From an uncultured Lysobacteraceae bacterium (GTDB lineage: Bacteria > Pseudomonadota > Gammaproteobacteria > Xanthomonadales > Rhodanobacteraceae): a DNA stretch of 12,531 nt. Below are positions 7,712 to 12,531 of the stretch, piece by piece (positions within the stretch are counted from its first letter, which is position 1; each line of letters begins with the position of its first letter). The position numbers and the translations under genes were made by a program. Location: the NCBI GenBank assembly GCA_946480705.1, contig CAMLLF010000036.1:1-12531 (forward strand). Direction: 5' to 3'. Below the pieces are notes generated by a model, which saw only the letters and a list, made by a program, of their open reading frames with translations, was not told the DNA's origin and made no database searches.

Positions 7712-7766
7712 GCTCACCGCAACCTGCAGCGCGTAGGTTGCGGTGAGCGCAGCGAACCGCAACATC
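7712..7766. repeat. REP-like palindrome with an extra inverted arm: two mutually exclusive hairpins after the pump operon
   Basis: GCTCACCGCAACCT (7712-7725) and AGGTTGCGGTGAGC (7735-7748) form a perfect 14-bp stem with a 9-nt loop. The second arm belongs at the same time to a GTAG-headed REP, 7733-7766, whose own stem is GTTGCGGT (7737-7744) with ACCGCAAC (7756-7763). Only one of the two stems can form at once. The first begins 10 nt after the permease stop. No T-run follows, so action as an mRNA-stabilising or Rho-linked 3' end is more likely than classical termination. Parentage is the same family as 523-704 and 10469-10643. Confidence 0.75.
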
Positions 7767-7843
7767 GCCATCGATCCGTTGTCCGCAACGTTGCAACAAC
7801 CACGGCTCTCTGAACGGCGAACACGCGTTCGACTCGACTGCCC

Positions 7844-8332
7844 ATGCCGCCTCGCGTCATCGTCCAATCCGTCGTGATCGTCTGGACCAAGGCGACGCGT
7901 GGCGCGCCGCGTGCGCACGAGCGCGCCGCACTGCCGCGCGCATTTGCCGTGCCGTTCTCCGATGCCGTGTACCTGCACGACACGATCGCGATGTACGAAC
8001 GCGAGGACTTCCGCCCACGGCGCACGCAGACCTCCGAGCGCCGCGTCCCGAGCAACGACGGCGCGCTGCAATTCCATTTCGCCGACAACACGCTCACTGT
8101 CGGCTTCTTCCCGTTCTGGGGCCAACCCAAACGGCGCGGCCAGCGCGACCTCGCACAGCTCTCGCCGAACGACTACGCGCGCCTGCGCTCCAACGCGCGT
8201 CACACCAGCTATTCGGGCCAGTACTACTCGGAAACCGTGCATCACATCGCGTTCGGCGAGCGCATACCGGAAAACCGCTTCGTCGATGCCCGGCCGGAGC
8301 ACGACGTCGACTGGATGGCGGATCTGTTCTGA
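7844..8332 (+). CDS. Hypothetical protein, unknown family
   Basis: This is a 162-aa predicted soluble protein that I do not recognise. The C-terminal two thirds look like genuine protein: VYLHDTIAMYEREDF (about 42-56), LQFHFADNTLTVGFFPFWGQ (about 75-94), then SPNDYARLRSNARHTSYSGQYYSETVHHIAFGERIP, rich in Tyr and His. It ends with an acidic DVDWMADLF. There is no signal peptide or clear membrane helix. ATG 7844 is the first ATG after an in-frame stop at 7811 but lacks a ribosome site; a later start, for example ATG 7993, is possible. The stop TGA 8330-8332 directly abuts the stop of the convergent gene. The antisense frame over this region reads as Arg-rich shadow sequence, so plus is the better choice. 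Confidence 0.6.
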   Translation: MPPRVIVQSVVIVWTKATRGAPRAHERAALPRAFAVPFSDAVYLHDTIAMYEREDFRPRRTQTSERRVPSNDGALQFHFADNTLTVGFFPFWGQPKRRGQRDLAQLSPNDYARLRSNARHTSYSGQYYSETVHHIAFGERIPENRFVDARPEHDVDWMADLF

Positions 8333-9040
8333 TCAGGGCTCCGAACGCAGCTCGTCCGCCATGCGCCAGAGCCACACACCGATCAGCGCGCGCGCGAGCG
8401 GTTGGACCGCCGGATAGATCCAGCCCGCGTAAGGCTCGGGCAGCACAGGGCCGCCGAGTTCTCCGACGAACAGCATCGCCGTGAGCGCCGCGGCCGCGGC
8501 GTAGAAGCCGGCGAGCACTCGCGAGAAGCGATGCCGGCGAATCAGCACGGCGGCATAGCAGGCATTGCCGATGAAGAAGCCGATCAGCAGCAGGAAATAC
8601 ATCGCGTCCCAGAACGCGTCGTAGACGCCGATCTGTATGCGCAGCGTACTGCGCGCGGCTTCGTCGGCGACGAGCCAGGCATGCCTCCAGCGGTCGAACG
8701 CAACGAGGCTCATGGCCTGTTGCGCGGCTTCGGTGCCGGCCCAGAGCAGGAAGCCGAGCAGTCCGACGAGCGCGCGCCCCGGCGCGATCCGGCGCAGTCG
8801 CACGGCGACCGCGAGCGCGGCCGTCGCGACGAGGAACGGATGCACGAGGTAGATCCACGCGCGCAACTGCGCGACCGGATCGTCGACGCGGGCCATGCGG
8901 CTGTCGAAGTCGGAACCGCCGGAGTACCACTGTGGCAGGAAGATCAGTCCGAGCGTCGTGACCGCCGTGAGCGTCGAACAGATGGCGGCGAAACGGTAGA
9001 ACGCCGGCGTGAACGGGATGGGCGATGGCGTGGTCGTCAT
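8333..9040 (-). CDS. Multi-pass membrane protein, unknown function (six predicted helices)
   Basis: The 235-aa protein starts at ATG 9040 with GAGG close upstream. Hydrophobic segments lie at about 13-35, 62-81, 88-106, 143-166, 175-193 and 205-226. Polar stretches between helices carry FLPQWYSGGSDFDSRMARVDDP (about 34-55) after helix 1 and FDRWRHAWLVADEAARSTLRIQIGVYDAFWDAMYF before helix 4. There are no transporter or enzyme motifs I recognise; the layout is reminiscent of DUF4386-like proteins, but I cannot confirm that. It is convergent with the 162-aa gene, with zero bases between stops, and stands 146 nt downstream of the DUF6151-like gene on the same strand. Confidence 0.75.
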   Translation of the reverse strand: MTTTPSPIPFTPAFYRFAAICSTLTAVTTLGLIFLPQWYSGGSDFDSRMARVDDPVAQLRAWIYLVHPFLVATAALAVAVRLRRIAPGRALVGLLGFLLWAGTEAAQQAMSLVAFDRWRHAWLVADEAARSTLRIQIGVYDAFWDAMYFLLLIGFFIGNACYAAVLIRRHRFSRVLAGFYAAAAALTAMLFVGELGGPVLPEPYAGWIYPAVQPLARALIGVWLWRMADELRSEP

Positions 9041-9186
9041 GCCCTCATTATTGGCGCAGGTACGCGGCGGCGGCCGCGTCGTCCACGCCTGTTCGGCGCA
9101 CCGTGCGAACGGGACGGCGCAGCGCGTGCGCCGGGATGCGCGCCTGTCGACCTATCCGGCGGCCCGGCGGCGTTCCTGCAACAGCG

Positions 9187-9792
9187 TCATGACTTTGCGA
9201 CGTTCGCGCCGAAGGTCTTGCGTTCGTCCTCGGTCAGGATTCGCGGCGTCGCCACGGGCGTGCCTGCCTGCACGTCGAAGAACGGATTGCGCCGATACGC
9301 GCCGCTGAGTTTTGCGGAGAACACGTTGCGCATGATCCGCAGGATGCCGAGGACGAGCGGAAGGCGCGGTGCCTTCACTTCGCCGCTGGCCGAACCGGTG
9401 TTGAGCGCGGTGCGCGCCGGACCGAACGCCGCATCGCGCTCGCTGTCGCCGCCGGCGAGGCAGTCGTGGACGAGCCCGACATACGGAAACTTCGCGTCGC
9501 GCGGCGTGTTGCCGATTGGCGTGTTGCAGCAGTCCGCGTACCAGCGCAGCAGGCCCTTGTCGCTCAGCGAGACGCAGCGCAGCTGATCGGCACCGCGTGT
9601 GAAGGTCAGGAAATCGGGCCGCGTAGCGACGATGTCGGTGCCGCCCTTCGCATCGAGCGTGAGTTCGGGCTTGCCGAGGAAGCGCGCGTAGGCCTGGCAG
9701 TCGCGGCAATAGCAGGCCGCGCGCGCGGCGCGCTGCGGATTGGCCAGCGTGCCTTCGAGGGTGCCGCAACGGCAGCGGACAGGGAACGTCAT
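9187..9792 (-). CDS. DUF6151 family protein (GFA-like zinc-binding fold)
   Basis: The 201-aa protein starts at ATG 9792 with a strong AAGGAG ribosome site 7 nt upstream. Cysteines follow the pattern of glutathione-dependent formaldehyde-activating-like (GFA/Mss4) zinc folds: CRCG (7-10), CYCRDCQ (27-33) and ADCCNTPIGNT (87-97). Residues 1-105 carry this fold. The second half, including PRLPLVLGILRIMRNVFSAKL (142-162) and FFDVQAGTPVATPRILTEDER (171-191), matches what I recall of DUF6151 proteins of proteobacteria. Function is unknown; true GFA enzyme activity is unproven even for the name-giving family. There is no signal peptide, so it is probably cytosolic. Annotation by recollection of the family, not by search. 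Confidence 0.78.
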   Translation of the reverse strand: MTFPVRCRCGTLEGTLANPQRAARAACYCRDCQAYARFLGKPELTLDAKGGTDIVATRPDFLTFTRGADQLRCVSLSDKGLLRWYADCCNTPIGNTPRDAKFPYVGLVHDCLAGGDSERDAAFGPARTALNTGSASGEVKAPRLPLVLGILRIMRNVFSAKLSGAYRRNPFFDVQAGTPVATPRILTEDERKTFGANVAKS

Positions 9793-9897
9793 CGGGGAAC
9801 TCCTTGCCGAATGGCGAAAATGGAAAGGTAGCCTGCCGTCCCGGCACTGTCATGGGATTCGGATGCATGAGACCGGGCCAACGTTGAAGCAACGCCG

Positions 9898-10443
9898 GTG
9901 AGCGGCACGTCGTCGATCGGTTGGCGGAACTGCCGCGCTCGCCCGCCTTCAGACAAAGCGGACACCTCCTCCGCGACTTCAGGAACGACACGATGCACTC
10001 TGGCAGCGGCGCACCCTCGCATCCTCGCACTGGGCGGCGGCGCGATCAGCGGCGCACTGACGAGTGTGGCGCTGCTCCGTATGAGCGGCGTCGGCAGCTG
10101 GCTCATCTGCCTTGTGGCGCTCGCGTTCTATAGCTGGGGCATCGTCTGTGGCCTGTTCCTGCTCGAAGCGCGCCCCGGTGCCGAGCGGATGAACCTGCAC
10201 CTCTGGTTCGCGCAAGTTCCGATGTTCGCGTCGCCGCTCGCGACGAATTCGTTGAGCAGCGGCTTCTACGCCGGTGCGCTACTGCAGATCGATCCGTTCA
10301 AGCTCAACGTCGACGCGCGGATCGGCAGCACGTTTCGCCGCAATCTCCTTCACGACGGCACGCCGTTCGCGATCGGGATCAACGTCGCTGCGCTCACGGC
10401 GACCTGCGTGTCGGCGTTCGTATCGGCAGCGTCGATGACATAG
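9898..10443 (+). CDS. Small membrane protein, unknown function; 5' end uncertain
   Basis: The open frame begins at GTG 9898 and ends at TAG 10441-10443, giving up to 181 aa. From about residue 41 it looks real: two hydrophobic helices (ILALGGGAISGALTSVALLR and SWLICLVALAFYSWGIVCGLFLLE), then ARPGAERMNLHLWFAQVPMFASP, IGSTFRRNLL and a final hydrophobic segment (FAIGINVAALTATCVSAFV). It resembles uncharacterised membrane proteins of Xanthomonadales from memory. Residues 1-40 do not look like protein. No ATG exists in this frame before 10081, which would delete helix 1. An ATG at 9993 with an AGGAA ribosome site lies in another frame and would need one fewer base before about 10080 to join. The true start is therefore non-ATG, or the 5' end is frameshifted. 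Two composite REP arms lie downstream. Confidence 0.6.
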   Translation: MSGTSSIGWRNCRARPPSDKADTSSATSGTTRCTLAAAHPRILALGGGAISGALTSVALLRMSGVGSWLICLVALAFYSWGIVCGLFLLEARPGAERMNLHLWFAQVPMFASPLATNSLSSGFYAGALLQIDPFKLNVDARIGSTFRRNLLHDGTPFAIGINVAALTATCVSAFVSAASMT

Positions 10444-10468
10444 CTACGCCACGCGTGAAGCGACACAC

Positions 10469-10643
10469 GTAGGTTGGGGTGAGCCGCAGGCGAACCCCGA
10501 CATCGCAATCGCTACGCCGCGAAGAAAGCATGCCGAAGGAAGAGGTACGGCGCGATTCGACGGCCGGAGAACGATTCCTCCGCCCGACGTTCGCCGGACG
10601 CGACCACCTAGATGTTGGGTTCGCCGCGCTCATCACGACTTAC
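10469..10643. repeat. Composite REP element (REPIN-like), copy 2
   Basis: The left arm 10469-10506 starts GTAGG and folds as GTTGGGGT (10473-10480) with ACCCCGAC (10494-10501, one G-T pair) around GCC-GCA-GGC, the same inner stem as copy 1 at 523. The right arm, about 10611-10643, is a reverse-oriented, degenerate copy starting GATGTTGGG and ending TTAC (GTAA on the other strand). The spacer of about 105 nt shares GAA(G)AAAGC..TGCCGAAG and GACGCG.. blocks with copy 1. The unit is 175 nt versus 182 nt. It lies between the small membrane protein and an IS66 remnant. Confidence 0.75.
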
Positions 10644-10735
10644 GTGTTGCGGCTCACGCCCGGCCCGACGGGGTCGTGGCCTCAGAATCTTCCCATGCGT
10701 CCGGAACAGTGGCTTCTCATGGGCCAATATCCACG

Positions 10736-10986
10736 GCCATCGCCGTGGGTCGCAGGAATTGGTTGTTCGCAGGCTCCAAAGCCGCTGGCGAACGCGCTGC
10801 TGCCAGCATGAGCCTGATCGCCACTGCCAAGCAGAACGGCCATGAGCCCTACGCATATCTCAAGGATGTGCTGACACGACTGCCGACACATCCTGATCGC
10901 CGCATTACCGGACTGCTGCCACATCGCTGGGACTTACTATCGCGGCTGCCGCTGCTGCGGGGAAGGTGGCGAGGCCGGACGGTTAC
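10736..10986 (+). mobile_element. IS66-family transposase 3' remnant (5'-truncated)
   Basis: Read in the frame of 10736, the sequence gives AIAVGRRNWLFAGSKAAGER, then AAASMSLIATAKQNGHEPYA, then YLKDVLTRLPTHPDRRITGL and LPHRW (to about 10930). This is the classical C-terminal end of IS66 transposases (the block after the catalytic glutamate ..NAVERAIRP.., and the IS66 C-terminal element). Everything upstream, including the DDE core, is missing. The frame continues past the usual end to TGA 11021-11023. A GC-rich tail ends CGGACGGTTAC at 10986, which resembles an IS66 right inverted repeat ending in TTAC; the boundary is an inference. The 92 nt between the REP element and this remnant (10644-10735) hold no gene I recognise. 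A small stem CCACGGC/GCCGTGG sits at 10731-10748, across the left end of the recognisable IS66 sequence. Confidence 0.82.
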
Positions 10987-11040
10987 AGCCCTACCTGGGA
11001 ATGCTCAGTTGCACCCACACTGATCCGCGAAGATCCCAAA

Positions 11041-11065
11041 AAAAGCCCCGCAAGGCGGGGCTTTT
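11041..11065 (-). terminator. Strong bidirectional intrinsic terminator
   Basis: AAAAGCCCCGC (11041-11051), an AAG loop and GCGGGGCTTTT (11055-11065) make a perfect 11-bp stem. On the minus strand the stem is followed by a run of seven T (complement of 11038-11044), which makes it the evident terminator of the immunity-like gene ending at 11082. On the plus strand it ends in four T, so it could also stop read-through from the IS66 side. Confidence 0.92.
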
Positions 11066-11081
11066 CCAATGGGACATCTCG

Positions 11082-11411
11082 CTAGTGCGAAGATTCCCTG
11101 GTCCAAAGGACTTGCTCCATGCGCTCGAATGGTTTTTCGCTCACGAATCCATCGAGTCCAACGAACCCCTTGAGGATTCCCGGAATTTTCTCAATCTGCT
11201 GAGAAAAGCCCTTGTCGAACTCGGATACCCAAACTTCATGCCCGCTTGCGTCGAAAAAGCCAACCATGGTTTCTTCGTGCGTGATGGCATCTCGGGAAAC
11301 TGCAATCACTTTTTCCATATCACCGAACGCCATCCGCTTCGTGTGAAGCCATCCCATTCGGCGGATCAGAAAACCGTCGGCGATTTCAACAACGGGCTTC
11401 GCGTCAAACAT
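11082..11411 (-). CDS. Small immunity-like protein (orphan), AT-richer block
   Basis: The 109-aa protein starts at ATG 11411 with a GAGGGAG ribosome site 7 nt upstream. The frame stays open upstream for another 78 codons, but the ribosome site, and a TGA in a different frame one base before the ATG, argue for this start. Sequence features are MFDAKPVVEIADGFLIRR, WLHTKRMAFGDMEKVIAVSR, VGFFDASGHEVWVSEFDKGF and a final PFERMEQVLWTRESS. This layout (beta-rich start, VW.V.E..GF, then F..N/M..LW.R) recalls a family of small proteins often found next to polymorphic toxins; that is memory, not a search. It is cytosolic, with no signal peptide. Base composition is clearly less GC-rich than the neighbours, and an IS66 remnant lies nearby, both signs of transfer. 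It is followed by the terminator at 11041-11065. Confidence 0.68.
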   Translation of the reverse strand: MFDAKPVVEIADGFLIRRMGWLHTKRMAFGDMEKVIAVSRDAITHEETMVGFFDASGHEVWVSEFDKGFSQQIEKIPGILKGFVGLDGFVSEKPFERMEQVLWTRESSH

Positions 11412-11412
11412 T

Positions 11413-11645
11413 TCAGGACTCCCTCGTTGCGTCGTACGAATTTTCGGCAGCCTGCTCTCCGTAATGCCCCCGACTGCCGAGCCACCTAATCCCCCCGACT
11501 GTGGCACCGACAAAAGTTCCGAGACCCGGGCAACAAATGTATCAATTATGGCTCCAATATGAGCACCAGCTTCTCCGCCGCCAATAGCGCCAAGCGTCAT
11601 TCCTCCCGCCCCTGCAACGAACCTGCGGTTCCGAGCGGCGGTCCT
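11413..11645 (-). pseudogene. Frameshifted 3' tail of a toxin-like or glycine-rich gene upstream of the immunity-like gene
   Basis: The minus-strand frame from 11645 reads ARNRRFVAGAGGMTLGAIGG, then GEAGAHIGAIIDTFVARV, and SGGLGGSAVGG, a glycine-zipper-like, possibly membrane-inserting stretch. In this frame it runs into the next gene without a stop. If one base is added in the run of five C at 11467-11471 (G on the coding strand), the frame continues as HYGEQAAENSYDATRES and stops at TGA 11413-11415, one base before the ATG of the immunity-like gene. Such one-base spacing is typical of coupled toxin-immunity pairs. The 5' part of the gene is absent: an in-frame stop lies at 11646-11648 and the native DUF4440 gene follows. 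An alternative is a genuine 172-188-aa fusion protein starting at ATG 11600. Confidence 0.5.
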
Positions 11646-11691
11646 TCACTCTCTTGAAGGCGAGTTTTTGAGCGGCCCGCAAAAAACGCCA
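11643..11691. terminator. Possible weak terminator structures between the accessory block and the DUF4440 gene
   Basis: On the plus strand CCTTCA (11643-11648) and TGAAGG (11655-11660) form a 6-bp stem followed by CGAGTTTTT. An overlapping longer structure pairs GGCG..TTTTT (11659-11669) with AAAAA.CGCC (to 11691). It lies 14 nt past the stop of the minus-strand DUF4440 gene and could end that transcript. The stems are weak. Confidence 0.35.
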
Positions 11692-11704
11692 GGATGCAAC
11701 GGCG

Positions 11705-12226
11705 CTACGACTTCTTCTTCGCCAACGCCGCCTTCTCCGCCTCGGTCAACGCCCGGTGCGCATAGCTGACGATGCGCGTAAGCCGCCAGCCGTCGGCGTT
11801 CTGCTGCCAGATCATCAGGAACTTCGCGGCACCTTCGCATTCGCCGGTTGCTAGCGAGCAGAAGCGGTGGTCGCCTTCTTCGATCGCGCCGTAGTCTTTG
11901 ACGGGATAGATCTTCAGCGTGCCGGGGATGAGTTCGCGGCGCACTTTGCCGCAGATGTTCTTCTGCGTATTCGCGATGACGGTCTCGCGGTCGAAGGTGG
12001 CGCCGCCCTGGTCGTGGAAGAATTCGACGTCGGGGACGAACAGGGTGCGGAACGTCGCCAGGTCGCAGGCGTTGTAGGCGTCGAACAGTTTCGTGTCGAG
12101 TGCGGCGATGGTTTCGGTGAGCGCCGCATCGGCGGTTCCGTCAGCGTTTGCAGCGGTCGACGGCGGCGCGGCGATCAGCAGCGCGGCGGCGGCAGCGGTC
12201 AGGAAAGGCGTGCGGCGGGCGGTCAT
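11705..12226 (-). CDS. Secreted DUF4440 / SnoaL-like (NTF2 fold) protein
   Basis: The 173-aa protein starts at ATG 12226, preceded by GAGGA. A signal peptide is clear (MTARRTPF then AAAAALLIAAPPSTAANA, cut probably at 28-29), so it is predicted to be periplasmic. Residues about 35-158 match the DUF4440 domain: an initial helix ETIAALDTKLFDAYNACDLA (38-57), FRTLFVPDVEFFHDQGG (59-75), a central segment to KIYPVKDYGAIEEGDHRF (105-122) and the closing strands AAKFLMIWQQNADGWRLTRIVSYAH (133-157). The NTF2-like fold usually binds a small ligand or is an enzyme scaffold; no catalytic set can be assigned here. The Lys/Ala-rich tail (160-173) is unstructured. A longer in-frame start at 12337 lacks sensible coding sequence. 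It sits 74 nt downstream of the MliC-like gene on the same strand, possibly co-transcribed. Confidence 0.85.
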   Translation of the reverse strand: MTARRTPFLTAAAAALLIAAPPSTAANADGTADAALTETIAALDTKLFDAYNACDLATFRTLFVPDVEFFHDQGGATFDRETVIANTQKNICGKVRRELIPGTLKIYPVKDYGAIEEGDHRFCSLATGECEGAAKFLMIWQQNADGWRLTRIVSYAHRALTEAEKAALAKKKS

Positions 12227-12300
12227 GGCGTCCTCGGCGTGCGGGTGGGATTCGCACACCCCGGATACGGCGTCGCGGGACGCGGTTGCAGGTGCGTTGC

Positions 12301-12531
12301 CTATAGCGCCGAGCAGCTCAGCGCGGTGTCGCCCCATTTCACGGTTATCTCGCCCTCGTGTTCCCAGAAGTCGACGTCGTCGGCCGCGTAGCGCGCGCCG
12401 CTGCCGCTCGGCGCGACGAAGGCGAGCGCGCGGCGTTCGCCCCAGGTCAGCATGACCGCGGGGGGGTCGGTGGCCGGATAGAACGCGGCGAGGAAGGGCT
12501 GCTTTTCGTAGCCCTTGCAGCGGTAGGCATG
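12301..12531 (-). CDS. MliC-type lysozyme inhibitor, C-terminal part, 5' end outside the window
   Basis: The minus-strand frame is open from the window edge to TAG 12301-12303, giving 76 residues without the N-terminus. It starts HAYRCKGYEKQPFLAAFYPA and contains VMLTWGERRALAFVAPSGSG, then ARYAADDVDFWEHEG and WGDTALSCSAL. These fit the MliC/PliC fold, including the conserved SGSGARY (42-48) and FW (55-56) motifs, and two cysteines (C5 and C73) placed to form the conserved disulfide. MliC proteins are periplasmic or outer-membrane lipoproteins that block C-type lysozyme. The family's FWxKG motif is altered to FWEHEG, so the conserved lysine that enters the lysozyme active site in P. aeruginosa MliC seems absent. 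The signal sequence lies outside the window. Confidence 0.77.
   Translation of the reverse strand, partial: HAYRCKGYEKQPFLAAFYPATDPPAVMLTWGERRALAFVAPSGSGARYAADDVDFWEHEGEITVKWGDTALSCSAL

Noticed and set aside
7607..8302. A 231-codon minus-strand frame opposite the 162-aa hypothetical gene
   Set aside because: It overlaps the end of the permease gene, has shadow composition and crosses the double hairpin. The plus-strand gene is more protein-like and ends exactly at the convergent stop.
11001..11489. A 162-codon plus-strand frame across the terminator and the immunity-like gene
   Set aside because: It reads through a perfect intrinsic terminator and lies antisense to a gene with a good ribosome site and terminator of its own.
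1..12531. CRISPR arrays, tRNA or rRNA genes
   Set aside because: I see no regularly spaced repeats with unique spacers and no tRNA cloverleaf or rRNA motifs. The repeats present are REP palindromes.

Overview
The window is a GC-rich bacterial chromosome segment. Strong third-position G/C bias produces long empty reading frames opposite the real genes. Gene content and style suggest a gammaproteobacterium of the Lysobacterales/Xanthomonadales type (Rhodanobacteraceae- or Dokdonella-like). The clues are a TfoX C-terminal-domain protein, a free methionine sulfoxide reductase, a two-gene RND pump without its own outer-membrane channel, and GTAG-headed REP palindromes like those described in Stenotrophomonas. 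The taxon is an inference; no rRNA or marker gene is present.

Left part (1-3330). The 3' third of a nicotinamide phosphoribosyltransferase (NadV/NAMPT type) runs in from the left edge. It converges on a minus-strand trio: an RDD-family membrane protein, a GAF-fold free methionine-(R)-sulfoxide reductase, and a TfoX C-terminal-domain protein. The trio is read in that order with short gaps, so it may be an operon. The convergent gap holds a composite REP element at 523-704. bioD (dethiobiotin synthetase) is divergent from the RDD gene and stands alone, away from other biotin genes. It is followed by a hairpin and a single inverted REP copy.

Centre (3499-7701). A tight two-gene operon encodes an RND periplasmic adaptor and an inner-membrane RND permease of the AcrB/HAE type, 12 nt apart. 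A 14-bp perfect hairpin lies just after the permease stop. It shares one arm with a REP palindrome, so the two folds exclude each other.

Right-centre (7844-10443). Four poorly characterised genes follow: an unknown 162-aa protein, a six-helix membrane protein whose stop codon abuts that of the previous gene, a DUF6151/GFA-like cysteine-rich protein, and a small membrane protein with an uncertain 5' end.

Right part (10444-11700). This is the accessory patch. It contains a second copy of the roughly 180-bp composite REP element, a 5'-truncated IS66-family transposase remnant reaching a plausible right end, a strong bidirectional terminator, and a visibly AT-richer minus-strand block. I read that block as a decayed toxin-like gene tail followed one base later by an intact small gene resembling immunity proteins.

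Right edge (11705-12531). Two minus-strand envelope genes close the window: the C-terminal part of an MliC-type lysozyme inhibitor, cut by the edge, and a secreted DUF4440/SnoaL-like protein.

Most of the window is ordinary chromosome. The points most worth a second look are the orphan immunity-like gene with its frameshifted upstream remnant, the two composite REP elements, the switch-like hairpins after the pump operon, and a 24-residue insertion between catalytic cysteines of the methionine sulfoxide reductase.
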